A stretch of DNA of 64,000 nucleotides from Streptomyces pacificus (GTDB taxonomy: Bacteria; Actinomycetota; Actinomycetes; Streptomycetales; Streptomycetaceae): positions 62,001-126,000 of the forward strand of contig NZ_BLLG01000016.1 of assembly GCF_011766325.1 (NCBI RefSeq), read 5' to 3'. Every line of letters begins with the position of its first letter. Positions within the stretch are counted from its first letter, which is position 1. Shown here piece by piece: positions 17,704-26,993 of this stretch. The notes beneath the pieces were generated by a model that was not told the DNA's origin, searched no databases, and saw only the letters and a program-made list of their open reading frames with translations. The translations under genes and the position numbers were made by a program.

Positions 17704-18741
17704 ATGGCGAGTATCAAGGACGTCGCCGCCGAGGCCGGTGTCTCCGCTGCCACGGTCTCGCGCGTCCTGAACGACCACCCGTCGGTCAGCGCCCACGCCC
17801 GCACGCGCGTACAGGCCGCCGTCGCGGCGCTGGGCTACCGCCCGAACGCCGTCGCGCGCTCCCTGCGCACCGACCAGACCCACACCCTCGGCCTGGTCAT
17901 CAGCGATGTGCTGAACCCCTACTTCACCGAACTGGCCCGCTCCGTCGAGGAGGAGGCCCGCGCGCTCGGCTACAGCGTCATCATCGGCAACGCCGACGAA
18001 CGGCCCGACCTCCAGGACCACCACGTACGGAACCTGCTCGACCGCCGTATCGACGGCCTTCTCGTCTCCCCCACCGACGGGGGCTCGCCGCTGATGCTCG
18101 AGGCCGCACACGCGGGGACGCCGATGGTGTTCGTGGACCGGTGGATCCCCGGTGTGGACGTGCCCGTGGTCCGCGCGGACGGGCGGGCTGCCGTACGGGA
18201 CCTCGTCGAGCACCTGCACGGCCTCGGGCACCGGCGCCTGGCGATCATCGCAGGACCTGCCGCGACCACGACGGGGCTGGAACGCGTGGAGGCCTTCAGA
18301 GAGGCGCTCCGCGCATACGGCCTCGGCCTCCCCGACGCCTACGTGGGCCGGGGCGACTTCCAGGCGGAGAGCGGCCGCCGGGTCACCGAGGGCTTCCTCG
18401 ACCTGCCCGAGCCCCCCCAGGTCGTCTTCGCGGCCGACAACCTGATGGCCCTCGGAGCCCTGGACGCCATCCGCGCCCGGGGCATGCGCGTCCCCGGTGA
18501 CATCGCGCTCGCCGCCTTCGACGACGTCCGCTGGTTCGTCCACACCGACCCCCCGGTCACCGCCATCGCCCAGCCCACCGGCGAGCTGGGCCGCGCCGCC
18601 GTGCGCGCGCTGACCGCCCGGATCGAGGGCCGGCCGGGGGCGTCACTCACCCTGCCCGCCCGCCTCGTCGTCCGCCGATCGTGCGGCGCGCCCCCCTCGG
18701 CCGTACCGCCCCCGCCCCCCGTACGAAGGAGAATGCCGTGA
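17704..18741 (+). CDS. LacI-family repressor of the ribose-type operon
   Basis: 345 residues. The N-terminal helix-turn-helix and hinge are canonical (MASIKDVAAEAGVSAATVSRVLN in the first 25 residues, then YRPNAVARSLR). A periplasmic-binding-like effector domain follows from about residue 60. AAGGAGG sits 10 bases upstream of the ATG. The gene overlaps the downstream ATPase by four bases (GTGA), so it is the first gene of the operon. With the double operator just upstream it probably represses its own operon and is released by ribose or a related sugar; the ligand is inferred from the neighbours. Confidence 0.92.
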   Translation: MASIKDVAAEAGVSAATVSRVLNDHPSVSAHARTRVQAAVAALGYRPNAVARSLRTDQTHTLGLVISDVLNPYFTELARSVEEEARALGYSVIIGNADERPDLQDHHVRNLLDRRIDGLLVSPTDGGSPLMLEAAHAGTPMVFVDRWIPGVDVPVVRADGRAAVRDLVEHLHGLGHRRLAIIAGPAATTTGLERVEAFREALRAYGLGLPDAYVGRGDFQAESGRRVTEGFLDLPEPPQVVFAADNLMALGALDAIRARGMRVPGDIALAAFDDVRWFVHTDPPVTAIAQPTGELGRAAVRALTARIEGRPGASLTLPARLVVRRSCGAPPSAVPPPPPVRRRMP

Positions 18742-20258
18742 GCGACCCGGACGAGTTGCTGCGTATCGAAGGCATCCACAAGGCCTTTCCCGGCGTGATC
18801 GCGCTCGACGGGGTGGACTTCGATCTGCGCCGGGGCGAGGTGCATGTGCTGCTCGGCGAGAACGGGGCCGGCAAGAGCACGCTCATCAAGATGCTCTCGG
18901 GTGCCGACACGCCCGACGCCGGACGGATCCTGGTCGGGAATGAGGAAGTGCGCATCAAGGGGGCGCAGGACGCCGAACGGCTCCAGATCGCCACGATCTA
19001 CCAGGAGTTCGTCCTCGTACCGGATCTGTCCGTGGCGGAGAACATCTTCCTCGGACGCCAGCCGCGGCGGTACGGCATGGTCGACCGCAAGCGGATGGAG
19101 GCCGACGCCGAGCAACTGCTCGCCCGCGTGGGCGTGCACGTGTCCCCACGCGCCCTGGTACGAGAACTCGGCATCGCCCGGCGGCAGATGGTCGAGATCG
19201 CCAAGGCGCTCAGCCTCGACGCACGCGTCCTCATCATGGACGAGCCGACCGCCGTACTGACCACCGAGGAAACCGACAAGCTGTTCGCCATCGTGCGGCA
19301 GCTGCGGGCCGACGGGGTCGGAGTCGTGTTCATCACGCACCACCTGGAGGAGATCGCCGCCCTCGGGGACCGTGTGACGGTCATCCGCGACGGCAAGTCC
19401 GTCGGGCAGGTCCCCGCCTCCACCGGCCAGGACGAACTCGTCCGCCTCATGGTGGGGCGGCCGATCGAGCAGCAGTACCCGCGGCAGCCGGCCGAAGCGG
19501 GAGACCCGCTGCTGACCGTCGAGGGCCTCACCCGGGACGGCGTCTTCCACGACGTGAGCTTCGAGGTGCGAGCCGGCGAGGTCGTGGGCATCGCCGGACT
19601 CGTCGGGGCCGGCCGCACGGAGCTCGTGCGGGCCGTGTTCGGGGCCGACACCTACGACAAGGGCACCGTGAAGGCCGGCGGAGCGGCGGTCAGGCGCCAT
19701 GACGTCGGCGCCGCCATGGCCGCCGGGATCGGCCTGGTACCCGAGGACAGAAAGGGCCAGGGCCTGGTCCTCGACGCCTCCGTGGAGGAGAACCTCGGGC
19801 TCGTCACCCTGCGGCAGGCCACCCGCGCCGGGCTCGTCGACCTCCGCGGGCAGCGCGAGGCCGCCGCGCGGATCGCGAACCGGCTCGGGATACGGATGGC
19901 CGGCCCCGGCCAGCAGGCGCGCACCCTGTCCGGCGGCAACCAGCAGAAAATCGTCATCGGTAAATGGCTGCTCGCCGACACCAGGGTGCTGATCCTCGAC
20001 GAGCCGACGCGCGGCATCGACGTCGGTGCCAAGGTCGAGATCTACCAGCTCGTCAACGAGCTGACCGCCGCCGGCGCCGCCGTCCTGATGATCTCCAGCG
20101 ACCTGCCCGAAGTGCTCGGCATGAGCGACCGGGTGCTGGTGATGGCGCACGGGCGGATCGCCGGCGAACTCCCCGCAGGCGAGGCCACCCAGGACGCCGT
20201 GATGGCGCTCGCCGTCAGCAACCCCACTACGGAAACGGAGGCCCCCCGTGGCCACTGA
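18738..20258 (+). CDS. rbsA: Ribose-type ABC transporter ATPase, two ABC domains
   Basis: 506 residues. Two tandem ABC domains as in RbsA: the first has GENGAGKSTLIKMLSG and LIMDEPTAVL; the second has a degenerate P-loop region (GLVGAGRTELVRAVFG) with LSGGNQQKIVIGKWL and LILDEPTRGIDVG, the usual signature of sugar ATPases of this type. The GTG start overlaps the repressor stop, and the 3' end overlaps the permease fusion by 11 bases. It powers uptake through the adjacent RbsC-RbsB fusion. Ribose is the likely substrate because ribokinase follows. Confidence 0.92.
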   Translation: MSDPDELLRIEGIHKAFPGVIALDGVDFDLRRGEVHVLLGENGAGKSTLIKMLSGADTPDAGRILVGNEEVRIKGAQDAERLQIATIYQEFVLVPDLSVAENIFLGRQPRRYGMVDRKRMEADAEQLLARVGVHVSPRALVRELGIARRQMVEIAKALSLDARVLIMDEPTAVLTTEETDKLFAIVRQLRADGVGVVFITHHLEEIAALGDRVTVIRDGKSVGQVPASTGQDELVRLMVGRPIEQQYPRQPAEAGDPLLTVEGLTRDGVFHDVSFEVRAGEVVGIAGLVGAGRTELVRAVFGADTYDKGTVKAGGAAVRRHDVGAAMAAGIGLVPEDRKGQGLVLDASVEENLGLVTLRQATRAGLVDLRGQREAAARIANRLGIRMAGPGQQARTLSGGNQQKIVIGKWLLADTRVLILDEPTRGIDVGAKVEIYQLVNELTAAGAAVLMISSDLPEVLGMSDRVLVMAHGRIAGELPAGEATQDAVMALAVSNPTTETEAPRGH

Positions 20259-22209
20259 CACCCTCAAGAGCCCCGCGGGCACGGGCGGCGCCTCCGGCCC
20301 CGGCGGGCTGCGCCGGCTGCTGCTCGACAACGGGGCGCTCACCGCGCTCATCGTCCTCGTCGTCGCGCTGTCGGCACTGTCCGGCGACTTCCTGACGGCG
20401 GACAACCTGCTCAACATCGGCGTCCAGGCGGCTGTCACCGCGATCCTCGCGTTCGGCGTCACCTTCGTCATCGTCTCGGCGGGCATCGACCTGTCGGTCG
20501 GCTCGGTCGCCGCCCTGTCCGCGACCGTCCTCGCCTGGAGCGCCACCAGCGAGGGTGTACCGGTCGTTCTGGCGGTGCTCCTGGCCGTGGCCACCGGCAC
20601 GGTCTGCGGCCTGGTCAACGGCTTCCTCATCTCGTACGGCAAACTCCCGCCGTTCATCGCGACCCTCGCCATGCTGTCCGTGGCGCGCGGGCTCTCCCTC
20701 GTCATCTCCCAGGGCTCGCCCATCGCCTTCCCGGAGTCGGTCTCACGCCTCGGCGACACCATCGGCGGCTGGCTGCCGGTTCCCGTGCTGGTGATGGTCG
20801 CCATGGGGCTGATCACGGCGTTCGTGCTGCGGCGCACCTACCTCGGGCGGTCCATGTACGCGATCGGCGGCAACGAGGAGGCGGCCCGGCTCTCGGGGCT
20901 GCGGGTCAGCAGGCAGAAGCTCGCCGTCTACGCCCTGTCCGGGCTGTTCGCCGCCGCCGCGGGCATCGTGCTCGCCTCCCGGCTGTCCTCCGCGCAACCG
21001 CAGGCCGCCCAGGGCTACGAACTCGACGCCATCGCGGCCGTCGTCATCGGCGGTGCCTCGCTCGCGGGCGGTACCGGCAAGGCGTCCGGGACACTGATCG
21101 GTGCGCTGATACTCGCGGTGCTGCGCAACGGCCTCAACCTCCTCTCGGTGTCCGCCTTCTGGCAGCAGGTGGTCATCGGCGTGGTGATCGCGCTGGCCGT
21201 GCTGCTGGACACCGTGCGCCGCAAGGCGGGGGCGGCTCCCGTCGCCGCAGGCGCCGGCGGCGGCCCCGGCAGGGGCAGGCAGGCGGCCACCTACCTCCTC
21301 GCCGCCGTGGTCGCCGTCGCGGTCGTGGGGGCCACCTCGCTGCTGCACGGCGGCGCGCAGACGGCCGCACAGCAGCGGATCGGGCTGTCGCTGTCCACGC
21401 TCAACAACCCCTTCTTCGTGCAGATCAGGGCGGGCGCGGAGGCCGAGGCGAAGAAGCTCGGCGTCGACCTCACCGTCACCGACGCGCAGAACGACGCCTC
21501 GCAGCAGGCCAACCAGCTGCAGAACTTCACCAGCGGGGGACTGGCGTCGATCGTCGTCAACCCGGTGGACTCGGACGCGGTGGGCCCGGCGGTCCAGGCC
21601 GCCAACCGGGCCGGCATACCCGTCGTCGGCGTCGACCGGGGCGTCAACGACGCGAAGACCGCGGCGCTTGTCTCCTCCGACAACGTCGAGGGCGGCAGGC
21701 TGGGCGCCCGGGCACTCGCCGAGAAGCTCGGCGGCAAGGGCACGATCGTCATCCTGCAGGGCCAGGCAGGCACCTCCGCCAGCCGCGAGCGCGGCGCCGG
21801 CTTCACCGAGGGACTGAAGGCCTACCCGGGTGTCAAGGTGGTCGCCAAGCAGCCCGCCGACTTCGACCGCACCAAGGGCCTCGACGTGATGACCAACCTC
21901 CTCCAGGCGCACCCCGACATCGACGGCGTCTTCGCGGAGAACGACGAGATGGCGCTCGGCGCGACCAAGGCACTGGGCTCGAAGGCCGGTACGTCGGTCC
22001 AGGTCGTCGGCTTCGACGGCACGCCGGACGGGCTGAAGGCGGTCGAGGACGGGACGCTGTACGCATCGGTGGCCCAGCAGCCGAGGGAACTCGGCCGGAT
22101 CGCCGTGGACAACGCCCTGCGGGCCGCCGCGGGCGAGAAGGTGAGTGCGACGGTCAAGGTGCCGGTGAAGGTGGTCACCAAGGAGAACGTGGCCGGCTTC
22201 GGCGGCTGA
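20248..22209 (+). CDS. Fused ribose-type ABC permease and substrate-binding protein (RbsC-RbsB)
   Basis: 653 residues. Residues 1-325 are an RbsC permease (multiple helices; VTFVIVSAGIDLSVGSVAAL; GGASLAGGTGKASG). After a Gly/Ala/Arg linker (about 327-348) comes one extra helix (TYLLAAVVAVAVVGATSLL), then residues about 370-653 form an RbsB-type binding domain (GLSLSTLNNPFFVQIRAG; FAENDEMALGA; VVGFDGTPDGL). The extra helix would place the binding domain outside the membrane, tethered to its permease. There is no stop or frameshift between the parts. Normally these are separate proteins with a free or lipid-anchored RbsB. GTG 20248 overlaps the ATPase end. Confidence 0.92.
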   Translation: MATDTLKSPAGTGGASGPGGLRRLLLDNGALTALIVLVVALSALSGDFLTADNLLNIGVQAAVTAILAFGVTFVIVSAGIDLSVGSVAALSATVLAWSATSEGVPVVLAVLLAVATGTVCGLVNGFLISYGKLPPFIATLAMLSVARGLSLVISQGSPIAFPESVSRLGDTIGGWLPVPVLVMVAMGLITAFVLRRTYLGRSMYAIGGNEEAARLSGLRVSRQKLAVYALSGLFAAAAGIVLASRLSSAQPQAAQGYELDAIAAVVIGGASLAGGTGKASGTLIGALILAVLRNGLNLLSVSAFWQQVVIGVVIALAVLLDTVRRKAGAAPVAAGAGGGPGRGRQAATYLLAAVVAVAVVGATSLLHGGAQTAAQQRIGLSLSTLNNPFFVQIRAGAEAEAKKLGVDLTVTDAQNDASQQANQLQNFTSGGLASIVVNPVDSDAVGPAVQAANRAGIPVVGVDRGVNDAKTAALVSSDNVEGGRLGARALAEKLGGKGTIVILQGQAGTSASRERGAGFTEGLKAYPGVKVVAKQPADFDRTKGLDVMTNLLQAHPDIDGVFAENDEMALGATKALGSKAGTSVQVVGFDGTPDGLKAVEDGTLYASVAQQPRELGRIAVDNALRAAAGEKVSATVKVPVKVVTKENVAGFGG

Positions 22210-22406
22210 CATCCGACGGCCGGCCGGCTGCCGTGTGACACGCTCCTGTGCCATGTGGCGGCTGCCGGCTGCCGGCTGACCGGTGACGACCGACGGATGA
22301 CATCTGACGGGTGACGTCTGACGGTCACCGTCACCCGCCATCATCAGATGGCCGGCGCCCCGGCTCCGGCCACCTGCCGCATACGGGGTATCAGGGGAGA
22401 CCTTTC

Positions 22407-23309
22407 ATGTACGACTACGACCTCCTGGTCATCGGGTCGGCCAACGCCGACCTGGTGATCGGGGTCGACCGGCGGCCGGGACCCGGCGAGACGGTGCTCG
22501 GCTCCGATCTGGCTGTCCATCCGGGCGGCAAGGGCGCCAACCAGGCCGTCGCGGCCGCCCGGCTGGGAGCCCGTGCGGCGCTGCTGGCCCGGGTCGGCGA
22601 CGACGCGCACGGCCGGCTGCTGCTCGACGCGCAGCGTGCGGCCGGGGTCGACACGGTGGGCGTGCTGGTCGGCGGCGCGCCGACGGGCGTCGCGCTGATC
22701 ACCGTAGACCCTGACGGCGACAACAGCATCGTGGTGTCGCCTGGGGCGAACGGGCGGCTCACCCCCGGAGACATCCGGGCGGCGGGCAGCCTGTTCCATG
22801 CCTCCCGGGTGGTGTCGGCGCAGCTGGAGATCCCGTTGGAGACGGTGGTGGAGGCGGTACGCAGCCTGGCGCCCGGCACCCGCTTCGTACTGAACCCGTC
22901 GCCGCCCCGTCCCCTGCCGCCGGAGGTGCTGGCGGCGTGCGACCCGCTGATCGTGAACGAGCACGAGGCGAAGGCCGTCCTCGGCGACGCGCAGGCCGGC
23001 GACCGGCCCGCCGACTGGGCGCGGGCCCTGCTCGCCCGCGGCCCGCGGTCGGTGGTGGTGACGCTCGGCGCGCAGGGTGCTCTGGTGGCGACGGCGCGGG
23101 GCGTGGACCAGGTGCCCGCGGTGCGGGTGGACGCGGTCGACACCACCGGCGCGGGCGACGCCTTCACCGCGGCGCTGGCCTGGCGGCTGGGGCAGGGCGA
23201 CGCGCTCGTGGACGCGGCGGCGTACGCGTCGAGGGTCGGAGCCGTGGCGGTGACGAAGGCGGGGGCGCAGGAGGCGTACCCGACGCGGGAAGAAGTCGCC
23301 GCGCTGTGA
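22407..23309 (+). CDS. rbsK: Ribokinase (PfkB family)
   Basis: 300 residues, full length for the family. It shows the N-terminal PfkB region with HPGGKGANQAVAAARLG, the substrate region (NPSPPRPLP, IVNEHEA) and the C-terminal catalytic motif DTTGAGDAFTAAL with the base Asp. It phosphorylates ribose at O5 with ATP and sends it to the pentose phosphate pool. It lies 197 bases after the transporter fusion, with imperfect CTGACGG/GGTGACG repeats between; an RbsD mutarotase is absent. Confidence 0.92.
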   Translation: MYDYDLLVIGSANADLVIGVDRRPGPGETVLGSDLAVHPGGKGANQAVAAARLGARAALLARVGDDAHGRLLLDAQRAAGVDTVGVLVGGAPTGVALITVDPDGDNSIVVSPGANGRLTPGDIRAAGSLFHASRVVSAQLEIPLETVVEAVRSLAPGTRFVLNPSPPRPLPPEVLAACDPLIVNEHEAKAVLGDAQAGDRPADWARALLARGPRSVVVTLGAQGALVATARGVDQVPAVRVDAVDTTGAGDAFTAALAWRLGQGDALVDAAAYASRVGAVAVTKAGAQEAYPTREEVAAL

Positions 23310-23595
23310 GGAGGTCCGGGTGGCGGGAGACGGCCTGCTGCCCGGGGAAGTCCCCTATCGCCTTGCAGGCGTCCGGGAAGCAGTCGCCGGCGAACCGGAC
23401 AAGGCGCGGCCGTCGCTCTGATCAACGTATGCCGCGTCATGTCTCTCACTTCAAGGAGACGACTCGCGAAGCCCCGTGTCACGTCCCTGGAGGACGGGCC
23501 GCCCTGTTTCACGGGCGGCATTCCGCCGGACCGTCCGGTGGCGCATTCGCGGGGGCATGCGGGGGCGAGTCCGCGGATGCGTCCGGGGGGAGGTC

Positions 23596-23964
23596 TCAGA
23601 GCGTTGTGACGGCGAACCCGGCAGTGACCGCAGCCAGGCCCACCAGGAGGCTCGACGCGCCGTACAGCAGCGATTTTCCGGTCTGTCCCTGCTCGTACAG
23701 GCGGACCAGTTCGTGACTGAACGTGGAAAACGTCGTGTAGGCGCCGCAGAAACCCGCGCCGACGATCGTCAGGACCTGCTCCGGCAGCCCGTGCCGCGCC
23801 CCCAGGCCCACCACGAGCCCCAGGGCGAACGACCCCGAGATGTTGACCAGCCAGGTGCCCCGCGGGAACGCGCCGGGCCTGCGGTACTGCACGTACTGGT
23901 CGAGTAGGTAGCGCGCGACCGCTCCGAGAGCCGCCGCCGCCCCGACACCGAGCAGGGTGATCAC
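23596..23964 (-). CDS. crcB: CrcB/Fluc fluoride channel subunit, second gene
   Basis: 122 residues, four helices, with the hallmark GTWLVNISGSFALG and GFCGAYTTFSTFSHE. These hold the pore Asn and the Phe-box/Thr-Ser track used to pass fluoride. It overlaps the first crcB gene by four bases (ATGA), the usual arrangement for the actinobacterial or Gram-positive two-gene form. It exports toxic fluoride from the cytoplasm. Confidence 0.93.
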   Translation of the reverse strand: MITLLGVGAAAALGAVARYLLDQYVQYRRPGAFPRGTWLVNISGSFALGLVVGLGARHGLPEQVLTIVGAGFCGAYTTFSTFSHELVRLYEQGQTGKSLLYGASSLLVGLAAVTAGFAVTTL

Positions 23965-24476
23965 GGGATCCTCCGGAACCGGTTCCGGAACCGGCTGCGG
24001 ACGTCGCCGGCAACGGCCGGCACCCGTCGGCCGACGGCCAGGCCCAGTGCTGTGGCGGCCAGGCCGGCGAGGAGACTGCCCAGCACGTTGAGCACCGCGA
24101 GGGTGCAGTGACCGCCGCCCAGGAGGCGTTCGGTGTCGAACATCCAGGTCGAGTACGTGGTGTACGAGCCGAGGAACCCGACGGCCGCGAACGGCCGTAC
24201 GGACCCGGACCGCCGCCTGACCTCCACCAGGTACACCAGCAGCAGCGCCAGCAGGAACGCACCGGAGACATTGACGGCGAACGTCGTCAGCGGAAACGTC
24301 CCCGCGGGCGTGGGAAACGCCAGCGCGAGGCCGTAGCGGGCCGTCCCGCCCAGCAGCCCGCCCAGTGCGACCGCGGCCAGGAGACGCCCGTGCACACGGG
24401 ACCGGAAAGGCTCGCGCGCGGTCGTCAACGAAACGTCCGCATCTCTGTCCACCGCCACACGCGCCTCATTATCCAC
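23961..24476 (-). CDS. crcB: CrcB/Fluc fluoride channel subunit, first gene
   Basis: 171 residues, longer than its partner because of a polar N-terminal extension of about 30 residues and an Arg-rich tail (RSRFRNRFRRIP). Core motifs TTFAVNVSGAFLLAL and GFLGSYTTYSTWMFD are present. The start is GTG 24476; alternatives within the extension are possible. The Arg-rich tail is encoded by an 18-bp palindrome (23972-23989). The two overlapping genes should give a heterodimeric channel. Confidence 0.9.
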   Translation of the reverse strand: MDNEARVAVDRDADVSLTTAREPFRSRVHGRLLAAVALGGLLGGTARYGLALAFPTPAGTFPLTTFAVNVSGAFLLALLLVYLVEVRRRSGSVRPFAAVGFLGSYTTYSTWMFDTERLLGGGHCTLAVLNVLGSLLAGLAATALGLAVGRRVPAVAGDVRSRFRNRFRRIP

Positions 24477-24602
24477 GGGACTGCAGCGCCGATGCCCACT
24501 CGGCCAAAACTCACGATCACCGGTGCAGACCCGCGGAGGTGCCCCGCGACCGGTTCACCGCCACCGTCCGTCCGGATCGCGACGGCGGGTACGCCGGCTG
24601 CC

Positions 24603-26471
24603 TCACACGGCGATCGGAACCCGTCCGGCGCCGCGGCCGACCGGGAGCAGTCCGGTGTCGCGGCGTACCAGCTCCGCGTACCGGCCGTCACGCGCGACGA
24701 GGGCCTCGTGGGTGCCTTGCTCGACGATGCGTCCGCCGTGCAGGACCACGATCCGGTCGGCGTTGCGGACGGTCGACAGCCTGTGCGCGATGGTGATGGT
24801 GGTGCGCCCGGCCGACAGCGCTTCGACGGCTTGCTGTACCGCGCGTTCGGTGCGGGTGTCCAGAGCGCTGGTGGCCTCGTCGAGCACCAGGACGCGCGGG
24901 CTGCGCAGTATGGTGCGGGCGAGGGCCAGCCGCTGCTTCTCGCCGCCCGAGAAGCGATGACCGCGCTCTCCGACCACCGTGTCGTAGCCGTCGGGGAGGG
25001 ACACGATGTGGTCGTGGATCCGGGCTGCCCTCGCGGCCTCGGCCAGTTGCTCGTCCGTCGCCTCCGGTGCCGCGAAGCGGAGGTTCTCCGCCACCGACGC
25101 GTGGAAGAGGTGCGTCTCCTGGGAGACGACTCCCACGGTCCGGGACAGGGTTTCGAAGCCGAGGTCGCGTACGTCGACGCCGTCGAGGGTCACCCGGCCC
25201 GCGGTGACGTCGTAGAGCCGGGGTACCAGGTGCCCGAGCGTGCTCTTGCCCGAACCCGTCGCGCCCACCACCGCCAGGGATGTCCCGGCCGGTATGTGGA
25301 GGTCGATGTCCTGCAGAGCCGGCCGGCCGTCGGGGTCGTAGGCGAAGTCGACCCCCTCGAAGCGCACTTCGCCTCGCGCCCGGGCCAGCCGGGTGGGGTG
25401 CTTCCGTTCGGTGACCGTCGCAGGCAGGTCCAGATACTCGAAGACCCGCGCGAAAAGCGCCAGCGAGGCCTGGATCTTCACACCGGTCGACAGCAGTTTC
25501 ACCACGGGACGGAACAGCCCCTGCTGCAACGTCACGAACGCCACCAGCGTCCCGATCGAAAGGGTGGCCACGCCGCCGTGCATGGCGAGCCCGGCCGCCC
25601 AGTAGACGAGGGCGGGCATGGCCGCCATGGCGACGCTGATGGACGCCATCCGCCAGCGTCCTGCCATGCTCGAACTGACCTGCAGGCGGGCCACCTTCCC
25701 CGATTCCTCCGTGAAGTCCTCGATCAGCGACTTCGACCGCCCCATGGTCCGGCCCAGCAGAATGCCCCCGATGGAGAGGGAGTCCGCGACGACGGCCGTC
25801 ATGGAGGCCATCTGCTTCTGCCGCCGGGCGGTGATCTTCTTGCGTTCCCGGCCCACCCGGAAACTGATCCAGGAGAAGAACGGGAGCAGCAGAAGGGACA
25901 GAGCGGTCAGCCGCCAGTCGAGCGCCAGCATCGCCACGAACGTGGCCACCACCGCGGTGGAGTTGGAGACCAGCGATGTCGCCGTGGACGACACCGTGGC
26001 CTGCATCGCACCGATGTCGTTGGCGATTCGGGACTGCACCTCGCCGCCGCGGGTCCGGGTGAAGAAGGCAAGGGGCACCTGCTGGAGGCGCTGGTAGACG
26101 GAAGTCCGCAGATCGTGCATGACCCGCTGGCCGACCGTGGTGGAGAGCAGGGTCTGCAGCACGTCGAAGACGCCCGACACCAGGGCGACCGCGATCATGC
26201 CCATGGCCAGCAGGCCGAGCAGTCCGGTGCGCCCCTGGGGGATCGCGGTGTCCAGGATCTCGCGCAGCAGGAAGGGGGAGGCGATGGCCACCAGCGAGGA
26301 GGCCCCGACCAGGAGGCCGACGAGGGCGATGCGTCCGCGGTAGGGGCGGAAGAGCCCCAGTACACGACGGAGTTCGCGGGGCCGCTCGGTCCGGCCGGAC
26401 GGGGCGGTGTCGGGAGTGCGGGCGGTGGACGGACGGGGGGCCAGGGTCCTGAGGGAGTCTGCGGTGGGCAT
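24603..26471 (-). CDS. ABC exporter, fused membrane and ATPase domains
   Basis: 622 residues from ATG 26471; a TTG at 26510 would add 13 residues. Residues about 35-320 form the six-helix exporter membrane domain, and residues about 360-600 the ATPase, with VVGATGSGKSTLGHL (Walker A), FSGGEKQRLALARTIL (signature), VLVLDEATSALD (Walker B) and IAHRLSTV (His switch). It is a half-transporter that would homodimerise; the family exports lipids, peptides or drugs. It lies on the same strand as the crcB pair but is separated by 126 bases. The substrate is unknown. Confidence 0.9.
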   Translation of the reverse strand: MPTADSLRTLAPRPSTARTPDTAPSGRTERPRELRRVLGLFRPYRGRIALVGLLVGASSLVAIASPFLLREILDTAIPQGRTGLLGLLAMGMIAVALVSGVFDVLQTLLSTTVGQRVMHDLRTSVYQRLQQVPLAFFTRTRGGEVQSRIANDIGAMQATVSSTATSLVSNSTAVVATFVAMLALDWRLTALSLLLLPFFSWISFRVGRERKKITARRQKQMASMTAVVADSLSIGGILLGRTMGRSKSLIEDFTEESGKVARLQVSSSMAGRWRMASISVAMAAMPALVYWAAGLAMHGGVATLSIGTLVAFVTLQQGLFRPVVKLLSTGVKIQASLALFARVFEYLDLPATVTERKHPTRLARARGEVRFEGVDFAYDPDGRPALQDIDLHIPAGTSLAVVGATGSGKSTLGHLVPRLYDVTAGRVTLDGVDVRDLGFETLSRTVGVVSQETHLFHASVAENLRFAAPEATDEQLAEAARAARIHDHIVSLPDGYDTVVGERGHRFSGGEKQRLALARTILRSPRVLVLDEATSALDTRTERAVQQAVEALSAGRTTITIAHRLSTVRNADRIVVLHGGRIVEQGTHEALVARDGRYAELVRRDTGLLPVGRGAGRVPIAV

Positions 26472-26993
26472 GGCTCGATCACGGGCCTTGGTTGCGGGTC
26501 GGTCCTTCAAGGATAACCTGCCCGGTCTGCTCCCTCCCGTCCGCCAGTTGCCGCCCGTGACTCATCGCAGGGGTGTTCTTACCGGCTGTCATCGGTGCCG
26601 GGTGCCTGTCCGTCCCGCCCGCGTGCCGGCCGCCCCGAACAGGGTGGCAGGCGGCACGGGCGGCCTGCCCGCTGCGCCGGGCCCCGCCGCGGGCCGTGGC
26701 GCCGAGGGCTTCCGGGCAGGCCCGCCGGAGCGGAGAGGCCCGCCGACGCTCGCGTCCGTACGCGCTCCAGGCGCTTTCGGCCGACCGGGAGAACGGGCAG
26801 TCCGCGACAGGAGGAGTCCGCACCACCACGAGTCGGCGCCCGGTCGTCAGGGCCGCCGCCACCGCTGTCGCCGCTTCCGTGATGGCCGGCACCCACGCGT
26901 TTCCGCTTCACCTCCGGAGGCGGCGTGTCCGCCACCGGCCGCACCCGGACCGCACCCGCCGCGGACACCCGCGCGGCGGGGCCCGACGGGTCG
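26472..26993. other. 522-bp intergenic region
   Basis: Several overlapping open frames exist on both strands, but none shows consistent codon bias, a ribosome-binding site and protein character together. It probably holds the promoter of the ABC exporter at its left end and the terminator of the crotonase operon at its right end. Confidence 0.4.

Noticed and set aside
24477..24602. Possible fluoride riboswitch upstream of the crcB pair
   Set aside because: GGTGATCG on the minus strand resembles the start of the motif, but the conserved pseudoknot partners and the CTGATGA-type segment are not found.
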